Positions 16,726-25,482 of a DNA stretch of 64,000 nucleotides are shown here, one piece after another (the first letter of the stretch is position 1; the number at the start of each line of letters is the position of its first letter). Under the pieces are notes generated by a model that had not been told where the DNA came from, searched no databases, and worked only from the letters and a program-made list of their open reading frames with translations. The DNA comes from Poriferisodalis sp965204125 (lineage in GTDB: Bacteria; Actinomycetota; Acidimicrobiia; Acidimicrobiales; Poriferisodalaceae): positions 1,674,001 to 1,738,000 of the forward strand of contig NZ_OZ241968.1 in NCBI RefSeq assembly GCF_965204125.1. Direction: 5' to 3'. The translations under genes and the position numbers were made by a program.

Positions 16726-16932
16726 GTGGCAAAGACATCTGTCGAGATCGATCGAGACATCGTGGCACAAGCCGCGGAGATTCTCGGCACATCCTCCCTG
16801 CGAGACACGATCGACGCCTCGCTGCGCGAGATCGTCAACGCCCGCCGCCGCCTCGAACTCGTCGGGCTGCTCGCCGACCCTGAGCGTTTCGACTTCGCAG
16901 CCGCGGACACCGCGTGGGGCGCAGACAGCTAG
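16726..16932 (+). CDS. vapB: VapB-type antitoxin
   Basis: A 68-residue protein. The N-terminal MAKTSVEIDRDIVAQAAEILG and the helix SLRDTIDASLREIVNARRR fit the ribbon-helix-helix antitoxins paired with VapC (VapB, type II TITTI/DUF2191-like). The acidic tail (DFAAADTAWGADS) would wrap the toxin. Its stop overlaps the GTG of the PIN toxin by one base (TAGTG). The GTG start is favoured by a -10-like TATCTT six bases upstream. Confidence 0.85.
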   Translation: MAKTSVEIDRDIVAQAAEILGTSSLRDTIDASLREIVNARRRLELVGLLADPERFDFAAADTAWGADS

Positions 16933-17351
16933 TGGCGCGCGCCACGCATCTCGCCGACACGAGCGCGCTCGCTCGATTCGACCGGCCCCATGTCGTCGCG
17001 TCAGCCGCCGCCCGCATAGCAGCCGGCCAGATCGCACTCTGCGCCCCAGTCATCTACGAACTGGGCTTCAGCGCCCGCACCGCCGCCGACTACGACGCGG
17101 CCGCGACCCGGCTCGATGCCTTCGAGCGAGCGCAGACCACCGAAGGAGACTTCGGGCGCGCCCTTGACATCCAGCAACGCCTCGTGCACCGGGGGCTCCA
17201 CCGGGCAGTCTCGCTGGTCGACACTCTCGTCGCAGCAGTTGCCGAAAGCCGAGGCCTTGTCGTACTGCACTACGACGCCGACTTTGAGCTCATTGCCGAG
17301 ATCACCGGCCAGTCCACCGAGTGGATCGTCGAACGAGGCACCGCCGACTAG
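16932..17351 (+). CDS. vapC: VapC-type PIN-domain ribonuclease toxin
   Basis: A 139-residue PIN domain. Acidic residues expected for metal-dependent RNase activity are present: LADTSALARF near the N-terminus, APVIYELGF, and SLVDTLVAAVAES with LHYDADFELIA at the C-terminus. VapC toxins cleave tRNA or rRNA and are held inactive by VapB. GTG 16932 overlaps the antitoxin stop. The pair is intact and sits outside the main defence island. Confidence 0.9.
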   Translation: MARATHLADTSALARFDRPHVVASAAARIAAGQIALCAPVIYELGFSARTAADYDAAATRLDAFERAQTTEGDFGRALDIQQRLVHRGLHRAVSLVDTLVAAVAESRGLVVLHYDADFELIAEITGQSTEWIVERGTAD

Positions 17352-17461
17352 CACGCGCCGAAATAGGTGACCGTCTGCGGACATGACCTACTGAGATACT
17401 GGCCGAAGGCCGGTTCGTGTCCGCGGTGCCCAGCAGATGGCGCCGCCGCTCCGGCGAGGAG

Positions 17462-18514
17462 ATGATGAACGTGAAGGCTCGCAAGGCGAGGCTCGCGACG
17501 GCTGTCGCGGCCGCGGCGCTGGTTGCCGCCGCATGCGGTAGCGACGGAGGTGGGGGAGATGCCGCCACGCAGGCGACACCTGCGCCGGCAACCACCGCGG
17601 CCGCTCCGACCAGCGCGGCTCCCACCACAGCGCCGCCGCCGGCAACGGTCGCTGCGGCCAATGAACTGCCGACCGATGCGATGGGCTTGCTGATCGCTGC
17701 AATCGAGAACAGCGCCGTGCCATCGGTGCGCGGCGAGATGCGCCTCAGCATGGCCGAGATGGCGAGCGTGGCCGTGCAGTTCGCGACTGACGGCAACCAG
17801 AACCGCTCGATCACCATGCACTTTGCGGAGATGACCGGACCCGACGGGGAGGGTCCGGGAATCGAGATCCGATTCGTCGGCGGCGATCAGTACGTGCAGT
17901 TCATAGTCCCCGAGGGCATGCAGGGTCTCGTCGGCGACGCGATGCCCGAAGGGTGGTTCACGCTCGACGCAGAGACGGCCGCCCAGGTGGGAATCGTGTG
18001 CCCCTCGCCCATGCCCGGCGGTACGCCGGCGGGTGGCGTGTGCCAGCTTCCGAACGACAACACCTTCATGATCGAGCACGTGATCGGCGCCGAGATCGTC
18101 GGTCAGGACGACCTCGACGGGCTGGCTGTCTCCCACGTTCGGTTCACCGTCGATGCGGCGGCACTGGTGGCGCAAACCGTCGCCACGCTCGGAGGCGGCG
18201 ACGGCGCTGGGGGCCTGCTTCCCTTCGGCGACGACTTCGGCCCCGAAGAGTTCGTCTTCGACACCTGGATCGACGGCGACGGCCTCATCAGGCGCCTGAG
18301 CCTCGACTTGGGCGCCGCCATGGAAGAGCTCAGGGGCGGTGCAGACGAGACTGAATCGGACGATTTCGCGGATGCCTTCGCCAGCCTGTTCGACATCACC
18401 AACGTCATCGACTACTACGACTACGGCGCCGACATCACCATTGAGGCACCGCCCGCGGACGACATTGTCGGCGATTTTGGCGACATGATGGGGGCAGGAA
18501 TGGCAGCCGGCTGA
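17462..18514 (+). CDS. LppX/LprG-like secreted lipoprotein (paralogue 1)
   Basis: 350 residues. A signal peptide ends in a lipobox (LVAAAC). A Thr/Ala/Pro-rich linker leads to a domain beginning ELPTDAMGLLIAAIENSAVPSVRGEMRL that resembles the LppX/LprAFG-type lipid-binding fold; that assignment is tentative. The GAGGAG just before the double ATG at 17462/17465 supports this start. It shares most of its length with the next gene (DAM.LL..A.ENSA..S.RG, GDAMPEGW.TLD, PNDN..MIEHV, YDYGADITIEAP, DEIVGDFGD), so the two are tandem paralogues. Role: probably an envelope lipid carrier, inferred. Confidence 0.75.
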   Translation: MMNVKARKARLATAVAAAALVAAACGSDGGGGDAATQATPAPATTAAAPTSAAPTTAPPPATVAAANELPTDAMGLLIAAIENSAVPSVRGEMRLSMAEMASVAVQFATDGNQNRSITMHFAEMTGPDGEGPGIEIRFVGGDQYVQFIVPEGMQGLVGDAMPEGWFTLDAETAAQVGIVCPSPMPGGTPAGGVCQLPNDNTFMIEHVIGAEIVGQDDLDGLAVSHVRFTVDAAALVAQTVATLGGGDGAGGLLPFGDDFGPEEFVFDTWIDGDGLIRRLSLDLGAAMEELRGGADETESDDFADAFASLFDITNVIDYYDYGADITIEAPPADDIVGDFGDMMGAGMAAG

Positions 18515-18558
18515 CAGGAGAGCGGCGATGTCGTTGGTAGCGGCGGGCACGCTGTCAT

Positions 18559-18572
18559 TGCCGCTAGCGGCA
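18559..18572. promoter_or_regulatory. 14-bp perfect palindrome between lipoprotein paralogues
   Basis: TGCCGCTAGCGGCA reads the same on both strands. It lies in the 232-bp gap between the two lipoprotein genes and could be an operator for the second one; no regulator is assigned. Confidence 0.3.
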
Positions 18573-18746
18573 GTACTGTCGGCGCGGTGGGTTGGCGCGC
18601 CTAGGCCGTCATGAGCTAGATAGAAGTAAGTCATGACGGATACTTGTTCCTCCCCTGCCACGTCGCCGAGCGCCGCCGCACCCGAGCGCAGCCGGCAGGA
18701 GGTCGATGAGGCCGTCGCCGAGGTCGTATCGGCTGCAACCCCCGGC

Positions 18747-19718
18747 ATGCCGACACATCGCATCCGCAGGTCACGATGGGTCGCGGCGCTAGTGGCGCTG
18801 TTTCTCGTCGCTACTGCGTGCACCGGTGGGGCTGACGACGACCGTGCAGCGCTTCCGACGGATGCAATGGAGCTGCTTCGAACGGCATTCGAGAACAGCG
18901 CCACCCGATCCGCCCGAGGCGACATGCACATGGACATGGGCGGCTTCGTCAGCGCATCTGCCCAGTTCGAGAGCGACAACAACCAGAACATGTCGATTGT
19001 GATGAACCTTGAGTGGGCGAGTTATACCGACGTGCCCGGGTTCGGCTTCGAGATGCGATTGGTCGACGACGTCGCCTATATGCGGTACATCCTCTCCGAG
19101 GAAATGCAAGACCTCGCTGGCGATGCGCTGCCCGAGGGCTGGCTTACGCTCGACTCAGATTTCGCTGCTGCCGCGGGCATCATTTGCGCCTCACCGCTTC
19201 CTGGCATTACAGCGGATGACGGATTGTGCCGGGCGCCCAACGACAACCTGTGGATGATCGAGCACGTAACAGACGCGGAGGTGATAGGCGGCGAGGTCAT
19301 CGACGGTGTTCCGATGACACAGGTGCGCTTGACGCTGGACTACGGCGCCGCGATGGATCCGTACTTCGACGAGCCCCAAGACGGCAACGCCTTGACGCCG
19401 TACCTCGGCTTCATGCATATCGACGAGGTCGCCGTCGACATGTGGATCGACGATAACGGGCTGACCCGGCGCATGAGCATGGACTTAGGTTCGATGATGC
19501 AGGACGTCGTCGATGGTCTTGTCGATGATCTTGACGAAGCTGACATTGAAGGCGACGGAAGCGATCTCGACGAGTTTCTCGATCTCGTCGTGTCCAATAC
19601 CTCCAATGTCACCGAGTATTTCGACTATGGCGCCGACATCACCATCGAAGCACCGTCGCCGGACGAGATCGTCGGCGACTTCGGCGACCTGATGGACCCA
19701 TTGCTTGACGCGAGCTGA
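18747..19718 (+). CDS. LppX/LprG-like secreted lipoprotein (paralogue 2)
   Basis: 323 residues from ATG 18747, chosen because it gives a classical signal peptide (RIRRSRWVAALVALFLVATAC). An in-frame ATG at 18633 would add 38 hydrophilic residues before the signal. The mature part parallels the preceding gene: ENSATRSARGDMHMDM, YMRYILSEEMQDLAGDALPEGW, YFDYGADITIEAPSPDEIVGDFGDLM. It is more acidic than its neighbour. A gene duplication followed by divergence is evident. Confidence 0.72.
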   Translation: MPTHRIRRSRWVAALVALFLVATACTGGADDDRAALPTDAMELLRTAFENSATRSARGDMHMDMGGFVSASAQFESDNNQNMSIVMNLEWASYTDVPGFGFEMRLVDDVAYMRYILSEEMQDLAGDALPEGWLTLDSDFAAAAGIICASPLPGITADDGLCRAPNDNLWMIEHVTDAEVIGGEVIDGVPMTQVRLTLDYGAAMDPYFDEPQDGNALTPYLGFMHIDEVAVDMWIDDNGLTRRMSMDLGSMMQDVVDGLVDDLDEADIEGDGSDLDEFLDLVVSNTSNVTEYFDYGADITIEAPSPDEIVGDFGDLMDPLLDAS

Positions 19719-19844
19719 TGCTGGGCGACGGTCTCGTGGCCCGCGTCGATCAGTCCGCCTTGTTCCTCAAGGATCACGCTCGAACGCTGGCATCAGGCGC
19801 GTGTCAGACTGCCGCGTAAACAGCAGTCCGAACGGGGGGCAGCG

Positions 19845-20651
19845 ATGTCGGAAGATTCGGGGATCGTTCTGGAGACCGTGCGGGTGGACGGCGACGGGCC
19901 GGTGCGTCATCTGGTGCTGAACCGGCCCGAGGTTCACAACGCCGTCAACTCCCGGCTCATCGCCGACGTTCACGCTGCCTGCTTGGCGCTCGACGCCGAC
20001 CCGAGCGTGCGGGTGGTGATCGTGCGTGGCGAGGGCCGCAGCCTGTCCTCGGGGGCCGATCTCAAGCAGGGGCGGGGCACCAGCCTCGACGCCATGCTCG
20101 GCTCCAAGGCGGGCGCCCGCATGTACGACACGCTGATGAATCTCAACGCGATCACGATCTGCCTCTGCCACGGCTACATGATCGGCGGGGGAGGGGTGCT
20201 GCCCGCTGCGTGCGATTTCCGCATCGGCAGCCCGTCGATGAGCCTGACGCTCAACGAGGTCAGCATCGGCTTCAACCTCACCTGGCACTCGGTGCCGGCG
20301 CTGGTGAACCTGGTGGGGCCGCACCGGGCCAAGGAGATGCTGATCCTCGGGCGCACCTACGGCATGGAAGAACTCGATTCGTGGGGCTTCTTCACCGAGA
20401 CCGTGTCCGGCGACGATGAGCTCGTGCCCGCCGCTGAACGCCTGGCCGCAGCCGTCGTGAACCAGCCGCCGGTGCCGGTCACGTCGTCGAAGGCATCGAT
20501 CAATGCGCAGGCGATGCCGCTCGGCCGAGCCATCAACCACCTCGACCACGTGGCCGTCGGCTACATGGGCAAGAGCGACAGCTCCCGCACGGCCGTGCGC
20601 AGCTACTTCGACCGGGACGATCCCGACGCCCGTACCTGGTCCGACGACTGA
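19845..20651 (+). CDS. Enoyl-CoA hydratase/isomerase-family protein
   Basis: 268 residues. Crotonase fold: VRHLVLNRPEVHNAVNSRL, oxyanion-hole regions SLSSGADLKQG and GYMIGGGGVLPAACDFRIGS, then LTLNEVSIGF where a catalytic Glu is kept. In hydratases a second Glu normally lies in the GGG-containing helix region; here that helix reads GGGGVLPAACD, so isomerase or hydrolase activity is possible. It has a good GGGGGGCAG Shine-Dalgarno. A small cupredoxin gene follows after 8 bp. Confidence 0.88.
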   Translation: MSEDSGIVLETVRVDGDGPVRHLVLNRPEVHNAVNSRLIADVHAACLALDADPSVRVVIVRGEGRSLSSGADLKQGRGTSLDAMLGSKAGARMYDTLMNLNAITICLCHGYMIGGGGVLPAACDFRIGSPSMSLTLNEVSIGFNLTWHSVPALVNLVGPHRAKEMLILGRTYGMEELDSWGFFTETVSGDDELVPAAERLAAAVVNQPPVPVTSSKASINAQAMPLGRAINHLDHVAVGYMGKSDSSRTAVRSYFDRDDPDARTWSDD

Positions 20652-20659
20652 GCAGGGCG

Positions 20660-21127
20660 ATGGCTGGGTCCGGCAGCGCTGAGTCTGACGGTGTCGAGCC
20701 CGACGACCTCGAGCCCAGCGGCGCATCGAGCGGCGCGAGCGGGCCGAACCGGCGTGACCGGGGCTGGCCGAACCAGCGCACCCTGCTGCTGTACCTGCTG
20801 GGCGGGCTGCTCATCGCGGCGATCCCCGTCATAGTGGCGCGCTTCGTCGACCAGCCCCCCGGCGACACCTACACCATCGACATACCGCCGGGAACGGCCG
20901 CCGCCATCGCAGCCGGCCAGGACGTAGACGTCGTTCCTGACGAGCTGGACCTCACGCTTCGAGACGTGCTGATCATCGTGAACCGTGACTCGGTGGCGCA
21001 CACCATCGGCCCGTTCGAGATAGGACCCGGCGAGCAATCCGAGCACTCGTTCAACGAGGTGGCTGCCATCAGCGCCTATTGCTCGCTGCACCCCTCCGGC
21101 AGCATCAGCATCTCCATCGGCGAGTAG
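20660..21127 (+). CDS. Membrane-anchored cupredoxin-like protein
   Basis: 155 residues. A disordered N-terminus and one transmembrane helix (TLLLYLLGGLLIAAIPVIVARF) precede an extracytoplasmic plastocyanin-like domain. Candidate copper ligands are His in DSVAHTIGPF and Cys and His in AISAYCSLHPSG; the usual C-terminal Met is not visible. It could carry electrons or bind copper at the membrane. It starts 8 bp after the enoyl-CoA hydratase stop and is probably co-transcribed. Confidence 0.78.
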   Translation: MAGSGSAESDGVEPDDLEPSGASSGASGPNRRDRGWPNQRTLLLYLLGGLLIAAIPVIVARFVDQPPGDTYTIDIPPGTAAAIAAGQDVDVVPDELDLTLRDVLIIVNRDSVAHTIGPFEIGPGEQSEHSFNEVAAISAYCSLHPSGSISISIGE

Positions 21128-21187
21128 CTGAGGCTTCGAAGAATCAGACCCGCAAGCCCAGATGCCACAGCGGGCTCACGTGACTCT

Positions 21188-22066
21188 CTACGACTCCCGG
21201 CAGGCCGGCAAGGCCTCATCGGCGAACTGCACGACCGCATCCTCGGGCCGGCCCATGCGCAGCGCCGCAGTGTTGATCAGCAGCCGCTGCACACCGTGGT
21301 CGCGGTACACCTCGAGCCCTTCAAGTCCCTCGCGGTGGTAGTTCCAGTACGCCGTCAGCGCCAGCTCGGCCGGGTCGCGCCCCTGCCGGTCGCACTCGGC
21401 TCGCATTTCGCCGATCAAGCGCTTGAAGTCGTCGAGATCCTTGTGGATCACGTACCAGCCGTCGCCCCGCGCCACCAGGCGACGGATGGCCGGCGGCGTG
21501 GTGCCGCCGATGAGCAGCGGCATGCGGGGCCGCTGGGCCGGTGTCGGCAGCATCGAGAATCCCGTCCAGTCCAGGAACTCGCCCTGGAAGTCCACATCCT
21601 CGCCGGTCCACGCGGCGGTCATGGCGTCGATGTACTCGTCGGCCCGGGCGCCCCGGCGGTCGAACGGCACGCCGAGCGCGTCGAATTCCTCTTCCAGCCA
21701 ACCCACGCCGATGCCGAGCTCCAGCCGCCCGCCCGACAGGTGGTCGAGCGATGACGCCTGCTTGGCGAAGTACAGGGCGTTGGCCTGGGTGACGATGTTG
21801 ACGCCGGTGCCGAGCCGCAACCGCTCGGTGGCCCCGGCGACGAAGGTCAGCGCGATGAACGGGTCGGTGAAGCCTGCGTCCGTTGGGAGGCCCAGCTTGC
21901 CGCTGGGGTTGTACGGGTACCGGCTCTCGTAGTCGTGCGGCACGATCACGTGCTCGAACGTCCAGACCGATTCGTAGCCGAGTTCCTCGAGCTGCTGGGC
22001 GAACGACCGCAGGTACCCGGGGTCGAGGTAGGCGGCCGAGTTGATGGGGGTGATGCCGACGTGCAT
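21188..22066 (-). CDS. LLM-class F420-dependent oxidoreductase
   Basis: 292 residues. Luciferase-like TIM-barrel protein: ELGYESVWTFEHVIVPHDYESRYPY, ATERLRLGTGVNIVTQANAL, KQASSLDHLSGGRLELGIGVGWLEEEFDALG. This matches the F420-dependent subgroup common in actinobacteria, which reduce or oxidise varied substrates with coenzyme F420. The ATG 22066 start is where homology begins (MHVGITPINS). It diverges from the MFS gene. Confidence 0.9.
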   Translation of the reverse strand: MHVGITPINSAAYLDPGYLRSFAQQLEELGYESVWTFEHVIVPHDYESRYPYNPSGKLGLPTDAGFTDPFIALTFVAGATERLRLGTGVNIVTQANALYFAKQASSLDHLSGGRLELGIGVGWLEEEFDALGVPFDRRGARADEYIDAMTAAWTGEDVDFQGEFLDWTGFSMLPTPAQRPRMPLLIGGTTPPAIRRLVARGDGWYVIHKDLDDFKRLIGEMRAECDRQGRDPAELALTAYWNYHREGLEGLEVYRDHGVQRLLINTAALRMGRPEDAVVQFADEALPACRES

Positions 22067-22224
22067 CTGCGGGACTGTACGCAACACCTGCAGCGGGTGC
22101 CGGTGGCTTCGCTGGCCCCGCCGATCCGGCCAGTCCGCCGAGCCCGCCAGCCCAGCGCTCCGCGCAGTCGTGCATGCAGCGGCCCGGTGCGCCAAGCTGT
22201 TGCGGTGCCTGGGGGGAGATCGCC

Positions 22225-23565
22225 GTGAGCGACGCTGTGTTCTCGGTGCAGCGCGCCTCCGCGTACACGCGCGCCGACCAGGAGCGCGTCCAGCGGCGCA
22301 CGGTCGTGGTGCTCATCGCCAGCCAGGCCGCCGGCGGTTTCGGCCTCGTGGCCACCTACATCGTGAGCGCCCTGCTGGCCGAGGACATCACCGGCAGTTC
22401 CACGCTGGCAACGATCGCCGCGAGCAGCCTGTCGATCGGCTCGGCCTCGGTCGCCGCCCCCATGTCGAAGCTCATGAACAAGTACGGCCGCCGCTCGGGC
22501 CTGCGCTTCGGCTACCTGGTGGGCGCGGGGGGCGCCACGCTGGCCGTGCTGGGGGCGATCCTGCTCAGCTACCCGCTGCTGTGCCTGGGCGTGTTCGGCG
22601 CCGGCGCCGGCAACGCCGCCAACCTGGCGACCCGCTACGCCGCGTCAGACCTGGCGCAGGAGAACCGGCGCGCCAGCACGATCAGCATGATCGTGTGGGC
22701 CACCACGTTCGGTTCGTACACCGGCTCGGTGGTGTCGGGCTACGCGAGCGAAGTGGGCGTCTCGCTGGGCCTGCCCGACAAGACCGGTTCCTACGTGTTC
22801 GCCGGCGTGATGTTCCTGCTGGCAGCGGCGATCGTGGAGATCTTCCTGCGGCCCGACCCGCTGCACATGGCCAACGAGCTGGCGGCCGAGGGCGTTGCCA
22901 ACGGCACCCAGAAAGCCCAGGCCAAGCCCACAGTGCGCGAGGCGGTCTCGCTGATCATGCAGCAGAGCCAGGCCCGTCTCGCCGTGTTCGCCATGATCGT
23001 CTCTCAAGTGACGATGGTGGGGGTCATGGCGCTCACCCCGCTGCACATGAACGCGGGCGACCAGTCCCAGAACGTCATCGGCCACATGATGGGCTTCCAC
23101 ATCTTGGGCATGTACCTGCTGTCGCCGCTCATCGGCCGGCTCACCGACTCGGTCGGCAAGTACCCGATGCTGTATGTCGCGGGCGGGCTATGTACCTGGG
23201 GCGCGTGGTGGGCGGCGGTGACGCCGCCCGCGGGCGTGCTCGGCGTGTTCATGGGCAACTTCCTGATCGGGCTGGGCTGGTGCTTCGGCGTGGTGGCGGC
23301 GTCGAGCCTGCTGGTGGAGCTGTATCCGATCCATCAGCGGGTGTCGGTGCAGGGCGTGGGCGACTTCGCCATGCTCGGCGCCGGTGCGATGGCAGGGCTC
23401 AGCTCGGGTGCGCTGTACGAGACGTTCCAGTACCGCGGCGTGAACTACGCGAATGCGCTGTTCGGCGTGGCGCTGGTACTGGTGACGTTCTTCACCTACA
23501 CAGGCGTGCGCCGGGCGATGCGCCGACCCCGCCGCCAGCAGCCCGCAGTCGCCGTCGGCGGCTGA
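22225..23565 (+). CDS. MFS transporter
   Basis: 446 residues with about 12 hydrophobic segments in two halves. The MFS loop motif is present after TM2 (MSKLMNKYGRRSGLRFGYLVG) with the second-half counterpart LIGRLTDSVGKYPMLY. The GTG 22225 start follows a GGGGGGAG. The pattern fits drug or metabolite exporters of the DHA type, but the substrate is not predictable. Confidence 0.9.
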   Translation: MSDAVFSVQRASAYTRADQERVQRRTVVVLIASQAAGGFGLVATYIVSALLAEDITGSSTLATIAASSLSIGSASVAAPMSKLMNKYGRRSGLRFGYLVGAGGATLAVLGAILLSYPLLCLGVFGAGAGNAANLATRYAASDLAQENRRASTISMIVWATTFGSYTGSVVSGYASEVGVSLGLPDKTGSYVFAGVMFLLAAAIVEIFLRPDPLHMANELAAEGVANGTQKAQAKPTVREAVSLIMQQSQARLAVFAMIVSQVTMVGVMALTPLHMNAGDQSQNVIGHMMGFHILGMYLLSPLIGRLTDSVGKYPMLYVAGGLCTWGAWWAAVTPPAGVLGVFMGNFLIGLGWCFGVVAASSLLVELYPIHQRVSVQGVGDFAMLGAGAMAGLSSGALYETFQYRGVNYANALFGVALVLVTFFTYTGVRRAMRRPRRQQPAVAVGG

Positions 23566-23659
23566 GCCACAGCGCCGCCGGGGCGCCGCTCGCCTAGCGG
23601 TCGCTGGACGGACTGCTGTTGCAAGGCCGACCGGGGCGCGCTGTGCGCGGCTCCGCTGG

Positions 23660-24535
23660 CTAGGGCGCGGTGAAGGTGAAGGTGCGCTCGCCATTCAGGA
23701 CCACCTCGAACATCTCGCCCGAGATGAACCCGTCGCCGAGGTGGACCATGGCGTCGAGTTCCAGATCTCGCTCGGAGCAGTCCTGCGCCCACGGCACCGG
23801 TGCCGGCACCCATGCCGTCACGGCGACCTCGAAGCGGCTGCCGCTGCGCACGGCTTCCTCCCTGCCGATGTGGTAGCAGCCGTCCTCGCTCGAGGTCACG
23901 AACACAACCCGCAGGTAGCCGCTGCTCTGGCTGCCGGTTGAACCCTCCCAGATCATTCCCACGTCGGTGGCGTGCACTGGTGCCTCGACCCGGTCGGGGT
24001 CGGTAGGGCTCCAGCCGTCGGGCGCCAGCTCTGGCGGCGGCTCCACCATCACGAGCGTCATGTCGACTCGGCGCGGGTTGCCCCGGGTGATCACGTCGTA
24101 CGCGCTGTCGTTCGTGAACGCCATCCGACCGTCGCCCTCGGTGATCACCACCGAGACTGAGTAGACGTTGCGGTCGTCGATCTCGTCGCTGACGTAGCGC
24201 AGGTCGAAGTCGATGGGCACCTGGCCCGGACTGCTGATGATCTGCTCGGCGATGAGCACCGAGGCCGCATCGGCGAGGGACGTGTCGCGCAGCTGCACGG
24301 TCACGACGGCGTCGGGCGTCAGCGCGATGCGCTCGCGGTAGGTGATCGTGCCGCGCACCGAGGCGTCGGCGCCCGGCGGTGCTGGGGTGACGATCTCGGT
24401 GGTGTCGTCGTTGTAACCGCATGCACTGACGATGAGCGCGACGCAGGCGACCGGCATCGCTGATCGGAGTGCGCGGCGTCGGGCCTGGCTTCGAGCTGCG
24501 CGCGTACGGTGTGCGTACGTCAATGGTGCAGACAT
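23660..24535 (-). CDS. YbaY-domain lipoprotein
   Basis: 291 residues. An Arg-rich N-terminus and a signal with lipobox (VALIVSACG) are followed by a YbaY-like domain (VRGTITYRERIALTPDAVVTVQLRDTSLAD, later IDFDLRYVSDEI) and a second, unassigned beta-rich half ending FTFTAP. YbaY-type domains occur in small envelope lipoproteins and resemble the YscW pilotin fold. ATG 24457 is an alternative start giving a shorter leader. It is convergent with the MFS gene. Confidence 0.75.
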   Translation of the reverse strand: MSAPLTYAHRTRAARSQARRRALRSAMPVACVALIVSACGYNDDTTEIVTPAPPGADASVRGTITYRERIALTPDAVVTVQLRDTSLADAASVLIAEQIISSPGQVPIDFDLRYVSDEIDDRNVYSVSVVITEGDGRMAFTNDSAYDVITRGNPRRVDMTLVMVEPPPELAPDGWSPTDPDRVEAPVHATDVGMIWEGSTGSQSSGYLRVVFVTSSEDGCYHIGREEAVRSGSRFEVAVTAWVPAPVPWAQDCSERDLELDAMVHLGDGFISGEMFEVVLNGERTFTFTAP

Positions 24536-24553
24536 GGGCGCCGTCTCCGAGAA

Positions 24554-25402
24554 CTATCCGGCCGCGGGATCGCTCTGCAGCGAGGCCAGCAGCGAGCCCT
24601 GCCGGCCCAGCGGCTCCACGCCGAGCGTGCGGAAGATGCGCCAGTGCAGGCTGATGTCGGAGGCGATGATCGGCACGCCGAGCTGCGCTTCGATATCTGC
24701 GGCCAGGCTCACGAAGCGGCGCGGCAGCCCGTCGGTGCCGCGGTAGTTGGACATGCCGTTCATCAGCACTGCGTCCACGTCGGGCGCCTGGCTCAGGGCG
24801 TGCTCGCACGATCGCAGCGCCAAGTCGCCGGGGAAGATCCAAGTGCAGTCGTTCACCTCGTCTTGGGTGGCGTACCAGCCCTGATCGACGAAGTTCCCGG
24901 CCCACACCACGTCGATGTCAGCACTGCGCAGGAACCGCACGACGCCGTCGCGCCAGTCGGGCCAGAAGTACACGGCGTTGAGGGCGATCCGCTCGTAGCC
25001 ACGCGCCTCGCAGGCCTCCACCAGCGTCAGGCCGGCCATGTGGAACGGCGTGTCGTACTTCTCGGACATCTCGGCGGTGAAGCGGCGAATGTCGGCAGCG
25101 TCGGTGCCGGCGGCATGCACCCAGTTCGTGCCGACCTGGCCCACCACGTCGGCGCCGCTGCCGGACAGGCAGTGCACGGTTTCCTCGAGCAGGTGAAACA
25201 GCCCGGCCCGGTCGCTGAGCCGGTGGGCGTAGCCGGGGGCGTGCAGCAGGCGGCCGTGCACGCCCACCGACGGCGGGCACATGCGCAGGAAGTCGGTAGG
25301 AGCGGCGTCGAAGTCCATCGGCGGCGCCGTAAAGCCGACCTGGTGCGGGAACAGCTTCTTCGCAGGGTCAGCCCACTTGGCCGGCTTGATGGACTCGCTC
25401 AC
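24554..25402 (-). CDS. Asp/Glu racemase-superfamily protein lacking both catalytic cysteines
   Basis: 282 residues. It follows the maleate isomerase/arylmalonate decarboxylase layout (HLLEETVHCLSGSGADVVGQVGTNW, later DVDAVLMNGMSNYRG and PIIASDISLHWRIFRTLG). In active family members a Cys stands before the T-S/T-N of each of the two motifs; here both positions read Gly (VGTN and NGMSN). It is therefore either a non-racemase with different chemistry or a binding protein. GTG 25402 starts it, 80 bp after the SDR gene, within a catabolic gene cluster. Confidence 0.75.
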   Translation of the reverse strand: MSESIKPAKWADPAKKLFPHQVGFTAPPMDFDAAPTDFLRMCPPSVGVHGRLLHAPGYAHRLSDRAGLFHLLEETVHCLSGSGADVVGQVGTNWVHAAGTDAADIRRFTAEMSEKYDTPFHMAGLTLVEACEARGYERIALNAVYFWPDWRDGVVRFLRSADIDVVWAGNFVDQGWYATQDEVNDCTWIFPGDLALRSCEHALSQAPDVDAVLMNGMSNYRGTDGLPRRFVSLAADIEAQLGVPIIASDISLHWRIFRTLGVEPLGRQGSLLASLQSDPAAG

Positions 25403-25482
25403 TGGATGTGCCTCCTCGCGGCCGGTGTTGTGCCGGTGGTCCGTCGGGCCCCGGGTGTGAATGCAGGGCAGCTGGCCGACAC

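Noticed and set aside
17348..18991. Long minus-strand frame opposite the first lipoprotein gene
   Set aside because: No start signal or domain; the lipobox, linker and paralogy support the plus-strand genes.
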